From NCBI GenBank assembly GCA_018056045.1, contig JAGPGI010000062.1:1-10431 (forward strand): 10,431 nt of DNA, in the 5' to 3' direction. This document shows positions 1-7,715 of this stretch, piece by piece. The position numbers and the translations under genes were made by a program. Positions within the stretch are counted from its first letter, which is position 1; the number at the start of each line of letters is the position of its first letter. Source of the DNA: Paracoccus sp. (in: a-proteobacteria) (lineage in GTDB: Bacteria > Pseudomonadota > Alphaproteobacteria > Rhodobacterales > Rhodobacteraceae). The notes beneath the pieces were generated by a model that saw only the letters and a program-made list of their open reading frames with translations, was not told the DNA's origin and did not search any database.

Positions 1-1
1 C

Positions 2-847
2 ATCGACGGCAAGCTCATGTCCGACGCCACCACCTTCCTGCCGCCGGAACGCCGCTGCATCGGGCTGGTCTTTCAGGATTTCGCGCTGTTTCCGCATCTG
101 GATGTGGCGGCGAATATCGGCTTTGGCCTGCGCGGCAAGATCGCGCCACAGCGCATCGACGAATTGCTGGAACGCGTCGGCCTCAGCGGTTACGGCGCGA
201 AGTTCCCGCATGAGCTGTCGGGCGGCGAACAGCAGCGGATCGCGCTGATCCGCGCCTTGGCACCGCGCCCCTGCCTGATGCTGATGGACGAGCCCTTCTC
301 CAGCCTTGACCACCGGCTGCGCGACGGTGTGCGCGACGCCGCGCTGGACCTTTTGCGCGACAGCGGCACCACCGTCCTGATGGTCACCCACGACCCCGAA
401 GAGGCGATGCTGATGGGCGACCGCATCGCCGTCATGCGCCGTGGCCGCCTGATCCAGGAAGGTCGCCCGCATGAGCTTTACGACCACCCCGTCGATCGCG
501 GGGTCGCAGCCTTCTTTTCCGACCTGAACCGGCTTGAGGGGCGCATCTCGCAGGGCAGCATCGCCACGCCGCTGGGCCGCTTTCCCGCCCCCGGCCTGCC
601 CGATGGCAGCTGCGCCGAGGTGATCATCCGTCCCCAGCATCTGACGCCCACCGCCCATGGCGGCGCGCTGGCCCGCGTCACCCGCGCCCGCTATCTTGGC
701 CGGGAAAGCCTGATCGAGCTGCATCTGGACGGGGCCGGTCTGGCGCTGAAGGCGCGGGTGCCCGGACTGCTTCTGCCCGAGCCGGGCAGCAGCATCCGCA
801 TCGGCGCCGACCCGGAATTCGCACTGATCCTGCCCTGCGATGAATGA
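2..847 (+). CDS. ABC transporter ATP-binding protein, 5'-truncated by the window edge (Fe3+/polyamine type)
   Basis: This is the cytoplasmic ATPase subunit of an ABC importer. The reading frame is open from base 2, so the ATG at 17 is internal: the residues IDGKLM before and after it fit the normal stretch between Walker A and the Q-loop, and Walker A must lie upstream. Counting from base 2, the Q-loop (VFQDFALFPH) is near residue 25, the signature LSGGEQQR near 72, Walker B with the D-loop (LMLMDEPFSSLD) near 92-103 and the switch histidine (VTHDPEEA) near 130. About 120 further residues form a TOBE-like C-terminal region with an IRPQHL motif, typical of the FbpC/AfuC and PotA groups. The FbpC-like style suggests ferric iron, but the permease and binding-protein genes are not visible, so the substrate is inference. 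It converges on nasC with a 55-bp gap. Confidence 0.88.
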   Translation: MDGKLMSDATTFLPPERRCIGLVFQDFALFPHLDVAANIGFGLRGKIAPQRIDELLERVGLSGYGAKFPHELSGGEQQRIALIRALAPRPCLMLMDEPFSSLDHRLRDGVRDAALDLLRDSGTTVLMVTHDPEEAMLMGDRIAVMRRGRLIQEGRPHELYDHPVDRGVAAFFSDLNRLEGRISQGSIATPLGRFPAPGLPDGSCAEVIIRPQHLTPTAHGGALARVTRARYLGRESLIELHLDGAGLALKARVPGLLLPEPGSSIRIGADPEFALILPCDE

Positions 848-863
848 TATCAAAATCAGTGAA

Positions 864-887
864 TTGCGCAGGTAACGCAGAAATTTT
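864..887 (+). terminator. Weak terminator-like hairpin between the convergent ABC ATPase and nasC genes
   Basis: TTGCG (864-868) pairs with CGCAG (876-880), the outermost pair being a wobble, around a 7-base loop. AAATTTT follows on the plus strand. The stem is short and the T-run has only four bases, so this is a weak candidate. The position, 17 bases after the ATPase stop, is right for it. The rest of the 55-bp gap shows nothing else. Confidence 0.3.
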
Positions 888-902
888 CCGCGCTGTCTCT
901 CT

Positions 903-3527
903 TTATTCCGCCGCCGCCCGGCAGGCCATTCCGGCCTGAAGCAGTGCGCCGATCTCGGGCCGGCACGAGCCGCAGTTTGTGCCGGCCCGCAGCGCCCGCC
1001 CCACCGCCTCGACCGAGGTCAGGCCTTGGGTGGCAATGGCCTGGGCAATGCTGTTCACGCCGACACCGAAACAGGCGCAGACCAGCGCCCCCTCGTCGGG
1101 GCGGTCAGCGCCGGGGCGGCCGGAAAGCAGATCCAGCCCCCCCTCCTCGGTCAGCAATGCCGCGACATGGCTGCGCGACAGCGCCACCGGCTCGGGCGCG
1201 ACAAACAGTGCCGCCCGCAACCGCCCGTCTTGCAGAAAGGCCAGCCGCACAAGGCCGCGCGCGCGGTCGCGGATCATCAGCGGCTCGCCCTCCAGCCCGA
1301 AAAGCGCGCGGGCGTAATCCGTCCAATCCGCTGGTGCCGCCTGCCCGGCCAATTCAAGCTGCTGGCCGCGCGGAAGCACCGCCCGTGCCCAATAGTCGCA
1401 ATCGGGCCGCACCGCGCCCGCGCTGACGGCAAAACCGAACCAGCGCGCGGCAAAGGGCCGGATCGCGACGCCTGCGGATTTCAGCGCCGGCTGGCCCGAG
1501 ACCGGATCGACCCGCCCCGGCACCAGCGCATCGACCCGCCCCGAGGGCGCGGTCTCGCCCGTCCAATGCATCGGCGCGAAAGGATGGCCCGGCGCGGCGC
1601 GGTCGGTGACCAGCACGCGCAGGATGGCGCGGCCATGCGGACTGGTCACCTCGGCCAGACTGGCGGGGGCCAGTTCCAGCCGGGCGGCGTCCGCGGGATG
1701 GATTTCCAGAAACGGCTCGGCCAGATGACGGGACAGGCGTGGCGAAAGCCCGGTCCGGGTCATCGTGTGCCAATGGTCGCGCACGCGGCCGGTGTTCAGG
1801 CGGAACGGATAGGCCGCATCCAGCGCCTGCGGCGCAAGGGGCGTGACCGCGACCATGCGCCCGCGCCCGTTCGGGGTGTGAAACCGCCCGTCACCAAAGA
1901 AACGACCACCACGCCGCGCCGCCGATTGCGGCCACAGAAAGGGTTGCAGCACGTCATATTCCGCCACCCCGATCCCGGCGTGATCCGAGATGTCGAAGTC
2001 ACTGCCCAAGGCGCCCGCCACACCCGACAGCGCGGCATGTTCGGCAAAGACCTCGGCCGGGTTCTGCCAGTCAAAGGCATCCCTCCAGCCCATACGGCAC
2101 CCGACCTCGGCCAGAACACGCCAGTCGTCGCGCGCCTGTCCGGCGGGCGGCAGGAACCGGCGCTGGCGGCTGATACGGCGTTCGGAGTTCGTCACCGTGC
2201 CGTCCTTTTCGCCCCAGCCGGTGGCGGGCAACAGCACATGCGCCAGCCGCGTCGTGTCGGTCTGCGCCATCATGTCCGAGACCACGACGAATTCGCAGCC
2301 GGCGATGGCGCGGGCGACGCGATCCGCCTCGGGCATGGTGACGGCGGGATTGGTGCAGATGATCCACAGCGCCTTGATCCGGCCTTCCTCAACCGCGCGG
2401 AACATGTCTACGGCCTTGAGACCGGGCCTTTCCGCCATGCGGGGCGCGTTCCAGAAGTGCTGGACAGCGGCGCGATGGGCGGGGTTCTCTATTTCCAGAT
2501 GGCAGGCCAGCATATTGGCAAGGCCGCCCACCTCGCGCCCGCCCATGGCATTGGGCTGACCGGTGACGCTGAAGGGACCCATGCCCGGCCGCCCGATCCG
2601 GCCGGTGGCCAGATGGCAGTTCAGGATCGCATTCACCTTGTCCGTGCCGCTGTCGGACTGGTTGATGCCCTGCGAATAGACCGTGACCACCTTGTCACTG
2701 CCCAGCCAGAGGTCGAAAAACTGCGCAAGCTCGGCCGCTGTCAGCCCGGCTTGCGCCGGGTCCGTGGCGTGGGCAGCAGCCAAGGCCGCCTCGATACCGT
2801 CTATATTTTCGTCATAATCAAATGATCCTGCGTGTATTTCCGCAAGAAGCAGATTGAACAGCGTGGCATCCGCGCCGGGTGCCAGCGCCAGATGCAGGTC
2901 AGCGATATCGCAGCTTGCGGTCCGGCGCGGATCGACCACCACGACGCGTGTGCCCCGCATCGCGCGCGCCGCCGCCAGCCGCTGGAACAGCACCGGATGG
3001 CACCAGGCGAGGTTCGAGCCGACCAGCACCACCGTATCGGCCAGCTCCAGATCCTCATAAAGCCCGGGCACGGTGTCGCTGCCAAAGGCCCGCCGGTGCC
3101 CCGCGACCGAGGACGCCATGCACAGCCTTGAATTCGTGTCGATATTCCCCGAACCGATAAAACCCTTCATCAGCTTGTTGGCGACATAGTAATCCTCGGT
3201 CAGCAATTGCCCCGAGACATAAAAGCCCACGGAATCCGGCCCGTGCCGGGCGATGGTGTCGCGAAACCGGGCCGCGACCAGATCCAGCGCCTGATCCCAA
3301 CTGGCCGTCTGCCCGCCGATCTGCGGCGCAAGCAAGCGCCCCTGATGGCCCAGCGTCTCGCCCAATGCCGCGCCCTTGACGCAAAGCCGGCCCTTGTTCG
3401 CCGGATGCGCCGGGTCGCCGTCAATGGTCGCCCCGCCCCGGCCATCGGGCGAGGCCAGCACCCCGCAGCCAACGCCGCAATAAGGACAGGTGGTGCGAAT
3501 GGGCACGATGGCGGGATGCAGGGTCAT
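903..3527 (-). CDS. nasC: Assimilatory nitrate reductase, large molybdenum subunit with C-terminal [2Fe-2S] domain
   Basis: NasC reduces nitrate to nitrite in the cytoplasm, the first reductive step of assimilation. It has 874 residues, the usual length for the long Bfd-tailed form. The N-terminus carries a [4Fe-4S] site (C14, C17, C21, C49, in CPYCGVGCG and LCVKG). The molybdopterin oxidoreductase core follows, and C136 in NSRLCMASS is the expected molybdenum ligand. A dinucleotide-binding domain begins near residue 610 (LNTGRVRDHWH). The C-terminus is a Bfd-like [2Fe-2S] domain with C817, C819, C852 and C855. The ATG at 3527 puts the first cluster cysteine at residue 14, as in relatives; the ribosome site before it (GGGGC) is weak. 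It is the last gene of the cluster, 73 bp after nasG. The name nasC follows Paracoccus usage; elsewhere the same enzyme is called nasA or narB. Confidence 0.96.
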   Translation of the reverse strand: MTLHPAIVPIRTTCPYCGVGCGVLASPDGRGGATIDGDPAHPANKGRLCVKGAALGETLGHQGRLLAPQIGGQTASWDQALDLVAARFRDTIARHGPDSVGFYVSGQLLTEDYYVANKLMKGFIGSGNIDTNSRLCMASSVAGHRRAFGSDTVPGLYEDLELADTVVLVGSNLAWCHPVLFQRLAAARAMRGTRVVVVDPRRTASCDIADLHLALAPGADATLFNLLLAEIHAGSFDYDENIDGIEAALAAAHATDPAQAGLTAAELAQFFDLWLGSDKVVTVYSQGINQSDSGTDKVNAILNCHLATGRIGRPGMGPFSVTGQPNAMGGREVGGLANMLACHLEIENPAHRAAVQHFWNAPRMAERPGLKAVDMFRAVEEGRIKALWIICTNPAVTMPEADRVARAIAGCEFVVVSDMMAQTDTTRLAHVLLPATGWGEKDGTVTNSERRISRQRRFLPPAGQARDDWRVLAEVGCRMGWRDAFDWQNPAEVFAEHAALSGVAGALGSDFDISDHAGIGVAEYDVLQPFLWPQSAARRGGRFFGDGRFHTPNGRGRMVAVTPLAPQALDAAYPFRLNTGRVRDHWHTMTRTGLSPRLSRHLAEPFLEIHPADAARLELAPASLAEVTSPHGRAILRVLVTDRAAPGHPFAPMHWTGETAPSGRVDALVPGRVDPVSGQPALKSAGVAIRPFAARWFGFAVSAGAVRPDCDYWARAVLPRGQQLELAGQAAPADWTDYARALFGLEGEPLMIRDRARGLVRLAFLQDGRLRAALFVAPEPVALSRSHVAALLTEEGGLDLLSGRPGADRPDEGALVCACFGVGVNSIAQAIATQGLTSVEAVGRALRAGTNCGSCRPEIGALLQAGMACRAAAE

Positions 3528-3600
3528 GGGCGCCCCGGACCAGTCGCAAAAATTACTAAAGAAAAATCATATGGATATGATGAGCTCATGACGCAAACCC
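3528..3600 (-). other. AT-rich nasG-nasC spacer with two palindromes
   Basis: This 73-bp gap holds no gene. Bases 3547-3590 are strikingly AT-rich compared with the flanking genes. They contain the 10-bp palindrome ATGAGCTCAT (3580-3589) and the inverted repeat ATCATAT-GG-ATATGAT (3566-3581). On the transcribed strand the inverted repeat is followed by a T-run. In Paracoccus denitrificans this is where nasH, a second nitrite transporter gene, is found; here nasH is missing. Confidence 0.7.
3562..3581 (-). terminator. AT-rich hairpin plus T-run between nasG and nasC (possible attenuator)
   Basis: Read on the minus strand, ATCATA (from 3581) pairs with TATGAT around the loop TCCA, then TTTT follows to 3562. 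The layout is that of an intrinsic terminator, but the stem is all weak apart from one G-C pair. It could lower nasC expression relative to nasBG, or mark an old recombination point. Whether it terminates cannot be judged from the sequence. Confidence 0.35.
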
Positions 3601-3933
3601 TCATGCCGCGCGCCGCGCCATCAGTTCGGCGCTGATCTGGATGCGGCCATTCCGGACCCGGACCGGATAGGTGCGAACCGCACCCTCATCCGCGCCCTGC
3701 GCCTGCCCGGTATTCATGTCGAAGGCCCAGGCATGCAGCGGGCAGGTCACGCGATCGCCATGCACCATGCCCTCGGAGAGCGGGCCGCCCTTGTGCGGGC
3801 AGCGATCCTCCAGCGCAAAGACCCGGTCGTCGAAGGTGCGGAACACCGCGATGCAGCCCTGCGCGGTCCTGACCACACGGGCACCCTGCACGGGCACGTC
3901 CTCAAGCGCGCCGATATCGATAAAAGCACTCAT
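3601..3933 (-). CDS. nasG: NirD-like Rieske ferredoxin of nitrite/nitrate reduction
   Basis: NasG is a 110-residue soluble protein of the NirD/Rieske family. It keeps true [2Fe-2S] Rieske ligands: C45 and H47 (CPHKGG), then C64 and H67 (CPLHAW). Classical enterobacterial NirD subunits lack these ligands, so this is an electron carrier and not only a structural partner. In Paracoccus it is thought to link the NADH-oxidising NasB to NasC; that role is taken from the family. The frame runs open upstream inside nasB, but the start at 3933 is chosen because MSAFIDIG begins the conserved domain, GGAGG sits 7 bases before the ATG, and the ATG overlaps the nasB stop as ATGA. That overlap implies translational coupling. 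Confidence 0.95.
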   Translation of the reverse strand: MSAFIDIGALEDVPVQGARVVRTAQGCIAVFRTFDDRVFALEDRCPHKGGPLSEGMVHGDRVTCPLHAWAFDMNTGQAQGADEGAVRTYPVRVRNGRIQISAELMARRAA

Positions 3934-6362
3934 TCCGCAGCCTCCAGCGTCAGATCGGCAAGGGGTGCCCATTTGGGCGTCTCGGCCGGGGTCGAAAGCT
4001 CGGCCCAGGGGTCGCGGCGATAGACGGATTGACTGAGCTCGAACCGGTCGACCAGCGCGCGGCGGTTTTCGACATCGGCGATCCGGGCCTTGACCCAATC
4101 AAGGCCGACCTTGGCCACCCATCTATAGGGCCGGTCCAGATAGCGGGCGTTTTCGCGGTAAAGCTGGACAAAGGCCGTGATGATCTGAACCGCCTCATCC
4201 TCGGAGGGGGTCGAGGCCAGCACCTCGGTTTCCTTGACCTCCATCCCGGCAGCGCCCGCGACGCTGATCTGAAAACCGCTGTCGACGCAGATCACGCCGA
4301 TATCCTTGCAGGTCGCCTCGGCGCAATTGCGCGGGCAACCCGAGACGCCCAGCTTGACCTTGTGCGGCGTCCATGACCCCCAAAGCAGCTTTTCCAGCCG
4401 GATGCCCAGCCCGGTCGAATCCTGCGTGCCAAAGCGGCAGAACTCGCTGCCGACACAGGTTTTGACCGTGCGCAGCCCCTTGGAATAGGCGTGGCCCGAA
4501 ACCAGCCCGGCGGCATTCAGATCCGCCCACATATGGGGCAGATCTTCCTTGCGGACGCCCAGCAGGTCGATGCGCTGGCCGCCGGTCACCTTGACCATGG
4601 GCACGTTATACTTGTCGGCGGCATCGGCGATGGCGCGCAGCTCGCCCGGAGTCGTAACGCCGCCCCACATGCGCGGCACCACCGAATAGGTGCCATCCTT
4701 CTGGATATTGGCGTGGTTCCTTTCATTGACGAAACGCGACTGACGGTCGTCGTGGTAATCCAGAGGCCATTCCGCCAGCAGATAGAAGTTCAGCGCCGGG
4801 CGGCATGACGGACAGCCGCCCGCCGATTTCCAGCCCAGTTCCTGCATGACGGCGGGGATCGACTTCAGCGCCATGCCGCGGATCAGCCGCCGCACGTCCT
4901 CGTGGCTGTGGTCCGTGCATTTGCACATGCCGGCGGGGGCATCCGCAACCGCCCCGCCAAGGGTCAGCGCCATGACCTGCTGCACGAGTCCCGTGCAGGT
5001 CCCGCAAGAGCCGCTGGCCTTGGTCCGCGCCCGCACCAGATCCAGCGTCGTCGCTCCCGCCTGCACGGCGGCGGTGATGGTGCCTTTGCAAACGCCGTTG
5101 CAGCCGCAGATCTCCGCCTCAGGCGGCAAGGCTGCAACGGCCGCCATAGGGTCCGGCGTGGTCCCTCCCTGATAGGCGGGGCCGAAGATCAGCGTCTCGC
5201 GCAGGTCGCTGATATCGGCCTTGTCCTTCATCAGCCCGTAAAACCAGCTTCCGTCCGAGGTATCGCCATACATGACGACGCCGATGATGCGGTCGCCCTC
5301 CAGCACCAGCCGCTTGTAGATGCCGCGACCGGGATCACGAAAGACGATATCCTCGCGCCCCTGACCTTCCGCGAAATCGCCGGCGCTGAACAGGTCGCAG
5401 CCGGTGACCTTGAGCTTGGTCGCGGTCTCTATGGGGCGGAATTCTGCCGCCTGATCCAGCAGGGTTTTCGCCAGCACCCTGGCCTGGTCGTAAAGCGGCG
5501 CGACAAGGCCGAAAAGCTGGCCCCGATGTTCGACGCATTCGCCAAGGGCAAAGATATGCGGATCACTGCTGCGCAGCGCATCATCGACGACGATGCCGCG
5601 TTCGACCTCAAGATGGGCGTCGACGGCAAGGCGGGTCTCGGGGCGGATACCGACGGCCATGCAGACCAGATCGGCGGGATAGACAGTGCCGTCTTCCAGC
5701 AGCACCGCCTCGGCGCGGTCATGGCCCAGAATGGCCTTGGTCGCGCCCTTGCAATGGATCTTGATGCCGCGCCGTTCCAGATCGCGTTCCAGAAGATAGC
5801 CGGCGGCGGGGTCCAGCTGCCGCTCCATCAGGTGGCCCATCAGGTGGATGACGGTGACGCGGGCGCCGCGCGCAGCCATGCCCGCCGCCGCCTCAAGCCC
5901 CAGAAGGCCGCCGCCGATCACCACCGCATCCTTGCCGGCGATGCCAGCGGCAATCATGGCCTCGGTATCTTCAAGGTCGCGATAGGTGACGACGCCGGGC
6001 AGGTCGCGACCCGCGACCGGGATGATGAACGGGGCCGAGCCGGTGGCGATGACCAGCGCGTCATATTCCGCCGCGCTTTTGTTGCTGCGCACCACGCGCG
6101 CCTTGCGGTCGATCTGGACGACCGGCTCGCCAAAGCGGCAATCGACGCCATGGGCGGCATACCACCCCTCGTCATGGGTGACGATCTGGTCATAGGTCTT
6201 TTCGCCCGACAGCACCGGCGACAGCATCAGGCGGTTATAGTTCCCGCGCGGCTCGGCGTTGAACAGGGTGACGTCATAGGCACCGGGCGCGGTCTCGAAA
6301 AGCTGCTCCAGCATCCGGCCCGAGGCCATGCCTGCCCCGATGACGACAAGTTTCTTTCTCAT
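3930..6362 (-). CDS. nasB: Assimilatory NADH-dependent nitrite reductase, large FAD/siroheme subunit
   Basis: NasB carries out the six-electron reduction of nitrite to ammonium in the cytoplasm. It has 810 residues, the normal NirB/NasB length. In order: an FAD-binding fold at residues 6-14 (VVIGAGMASG), an NAD(P)H-binding fold at 147-158 (VVIGGGLLGLEAA), a first Bfd-like [2Fe-2S] site (C419, C421, C453, C456), a second paired-cysteine site (C480, C482, C517, C520), a sulfite/nitrite reductase ferredoxin-like half, and the siroheme-[4Fe-4S] ligands C636, C642 (CVGSEFC) and C676, C680 (CPRNC). All expected ligands are present. The start at 6362 is chosen over an upstream in-frame ATG because MRKKLVVIGAG opens the FAD fold and AAGGAG lies 6 bases before it. 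It begins 14 bp after nasA stops and its stop overlaps nasG. Confidence 0.97.
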   Translation of the reverse strand: MRKKLVVIGAGMASGRMLEQLFETAPGAYDVTLFNAEPRGNYNRLMLSPVLSGEKTYDQIVTHDEGWYAAHGVDCRFGEPVVQIDRKARVVRSNKSAAEYDALVIATGSAPFIIPVAGRDLPGVVTYRDLEDTEAMIAAGIAGKDAVVIGGGLLGLEAAAGMAARGARVTVIHLMGHLMERQLDPAAGYLLERDLERRGIKIHCKGATKAILGHDRAEAVLLEDGTVYPADLVCMAVGIRPETRLAVDAHLEVERGIVVDDALRSSDPHIFALGECVEHRGQLFGLVAPLYDQARVLAKTLLDQAAEFRPIETATKLKVTGCDLFSAGDFAEGQGREDIVFRDPGRGIYKRLVLEGDRIIGVVMYGDTSDGSWFYGLMKDKADISDLRETLIFGPAYQGGTTPDPMAAVAALPPEAEICGCNGVCKGTITAAVQAGATTLDLVRARTKASGSCGTCTGLVQQVMALTLGGAVADAPAGMCKCTDHSHEDVRRLIRGMALKSIPAVMQELGWKSAGGCPSCRPALNFYLLAEWPLDYHDDRQSRFVNERNHANIQKDGTYSVVPRMWGGVTTPGELRAIADAADKYNVPMVKVTGGQRIDLLGVRKEDLPHMWADLNAAGLVSGHAYSKGLRTVKTCVGSEFCRFGTQDSTGLGIRLEKLLWGSWTPHKVKLGVSGCPRNCAEATCKDIGVICVDSGFQISVAGAAGMEVKETEVLASTPSEDEAVQIITAFVQLYRENARYLDRPYRWVAKVGLDWVKARIADVENRRALVDRFELSQSVYRRDPWAELSTPAETPKWAPLADLTLEAAE
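3941..3945 (-). promoter_or_regulatory. Ribosome binding site that fixes the nasG start
   Basis: GGAGG reads on the minus strand inside the last codons of nasB, 7 bases before the nasG ATG at 3933. It supports the short 110-residue NasG over the longer open frame that runs back into nasB. Confidence 0.8.
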
Positions 6363-6368
6363 GGCTGG

Positions 6369-6374
6369 CTCCTT
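6369..6374 (-). promoter_or_regulatory. Strong ribosome binding site of nasB
   Basis: AAGGAG lies in the 14-bp gap after the nasA stop, 6 bases before the ATG at 6362. It decides the nasB start against an upstream in-frame ATG at 6485 that lies inside nasA. Confidence 0.85.
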
Positions 6375-6376
6375 CC

Positions 6377-7597
6377 TCAGGCGGCTTGCGGGGTGGCGGC
6401 GCGGGTGATGCGGCGGACCGAGACATGCATCCAGCCAAGGCAGCCCAGGACCAGCACGAACAGGACCATGAAGCAGCTGGACCAAAGCCCGGTCTCATCC
6501 TTGAGCCAGCCGAACAGCAGCGGCAGCACAAAGCCGCCAAGCCCGCCGATCATGCCGACCAGCCCGCCGACCGCGCCGACATTCTGCGGGTAATAGCTGG
6601 GGATGTGCTTGTAGACGGCGGCCTTGCCCAGGCTCATGAAAAAGCCCAGCGTGAAGATCACCGCCAGAAATACCGTGACCGGCACCGCCACCGGCAAGGA
6701 CAGGATCGCCGTGGCGAGGCCGGATACGATCAGCGTCCAGTACATCACCACCCGCGCCCCTACCCGGTCCGACAGGACACCGCCATAGGCGCGAAAGATC
6801 GAGGCGGGGATGGAATAGGCCGCGCCGACCATGCCGGCGGTTTTCACGTCGAAACCGTAAACTCCGATCAGGTAATGCGGCAGCCACAGCGCCAGCGCGA
6901 CAAAGGCGCCGAAGCTGAAGAAGTAATAGGCCGAAAAGCGCCAGACCTGCACGTTCTTCAGCGGCGCGAATTCGGCATGCAGGCTGCGCAGGGGCATCTG
7001 GCCATGGCGATGGGCGGCTGTCACCGGGTCGTCCTTGCTGAAAATCCAGAACAGGATCGCGGTCAGCACCAGCCCCGCCGCCCAGATCTGCGCCGTCGCC
7101 TGCCAGCCAAAGGCCAGCATCACGAAGGGCGCGACGAACTTGGTCAGCGCCGCGCCGACATTGCCGACCCCAAAAATCCCCAGCGCCGTGCCCTGCCGCG
7201 CGCCATCGAAGAACCGCGAGACATAGGCCACGCCCACGGCGAATGAGCCGCCCGCCAGCCCGACGCCAAGCGCCGCCAGCAGCATCTGCGGATAGGTCGA
7301 GGCCCAGCCCAGCAGGAATGTCGCCAGCGCCGCCGCCATCATGGTCAGCGTATAGACGATGCGCCCGCCCAGCCGGTCGGTGGCGATGCCAAGGACGATC
7401 CGGACCAGCGATCCGGTCAGGATCGGCATCCCGACCAGCAGGCCGAATTGCGTGTCGCTTAGCGAGAGTTCGTTGCGGATCTGCAGGCCGATGATCGAAA
7501 AGATCGTCCAGACGGCAAAGCAGATCGTAAAGGCCACGGTCGAAAGACCCAGCGCGCGGCTGGCCTCGGGCGGGGATGCGGGGGATATGGCGGGCAT
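6377..7597 (-). CDS. nasA: Nitrate/nitrite transporter, major facilitator superfamily (NarK/NNP family)
   Basis: NasA is a 406-residue inner-membrane protein with about twelve hydrophobic helices, which brings nitrate and/or nitrite into the cytoplasm. It belongs to the nitrate/nitrite porter (NNP) family: glycine-rich signatures lie at residues 111-130 (GVGLAGGSFAVG) and 341-359 (GAVGGLVGMIGGLGG). The two substrate-binding arginines of the family appear to be R66 (GSLVRIVLG) and R269 (ASIFRAYGG), each followed by an MFS loop motif (ATDRLGGR, LSDRVGAR). The size and motifs resemble the NarK1-type nitrate/proton symporters; the exact substrate preference cannot be read. The ATG at 7597 has GGAG 5 bases upstream. 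It is the first structural gene after the nasS-nasA leader and is probably controlled by it. In Paracoccus nasA means the transporter; in Klebsiella it means nitrate reductase. Confidence 0.94.
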   Translation of the reverse strand: MPAISPASPPEASRALGLSTVAFTICFAVWTIFSIIGLQIRNELSLSDTQFGLLVGMPILTGSLVRIVLGIATDRLGGRIVYTLTMMAAALATFLLGWASTYPQMLLAALGVGLAGGSFAVGVAYVSRFFDGARQGTALGIFGVGNVGAALTKFVAPFVMLAFGWQATAQIWAAGLVLTAILFWIFSKDDPVTAAHRHGQMPLRSLHAEFAPLKNVQVWRFSAYYFFSFGAFVALALWLPHYLIGVYGFDVKTAGMVGAAYSIPASIFRAYGGVLSDRVGARVVMYWTLIVSGLATAILSLPVAVPVTVFLAVIFTLGFFMSLGKAAVYKHIPSYYPQNVGAVGGLVGMIGGLGGFVLPLLFGWLKDETGLWSSCFMVLFVLVLGCLGWMHVSVRRITRAATPQAA

Positions 7598-7602
7598 GAT
7601 GG

Positions 7603-7606
7603 CTCC
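7603..7606 (-). promoter_or_regulatory. Ribosome binding site of nasA
   Basis: GGAG on the minus strand, 5 bases before the ATG at 7597. It lies just after the structured part of the leader and leaves the translation start free of the hairpins further upstream. Confidence 0.65.
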
Positions 7607-7689
7607 GATGCGAAAGATGGCGAATGCTGTCGGAAAGCGCGGAAGCGCGGGCCGCCTGCGGCCAATGCGGGGACGCTTTCGTTTTTGGG

Positions 7690-7711
7690 GATTCCGCGTC
7701 GTCGCGGGATC
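7690..7711 (-). promoter_or_regulatory. Strong leader hairpin carrying a degenerate third copy of the ANTAR core
   Basis: GATCCCGCG (7711-7703) pairs with CGCGGAATC (7698-7690) around the loop ACGA, with a single C-A mismatch. Its core, CGC-GACGAC-GCG, is a third copy of the upstream hairpin motif, but the loop would begin with G in place of the conserved A. It begins four bases after hairpin 2. It may be the terminator stem or a competing structure; CCCAAAAAC follows, not a U-run, so it is not a standard intrinsic terminator. Confidence 0.5.
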
Positions 7712-7715
7712 TGTG

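Noticed and set aside
1026..2825. A 599-codon open frame on the plus strand, opposite nasC
   Set aside because: It lies fully antisense to nasC, which has all the expected motifs. Its translation is rich in Arg, Gly, His and Gln with no domain, typical of mirror frames in GC-rich DNA.
4902..6593. A 563-codon open frame on the plus strand, opposite nasB and the end of nasA
   Set aside because: It is antisense to two well-supported genes, spans their junction and shows no recognisable protein features.
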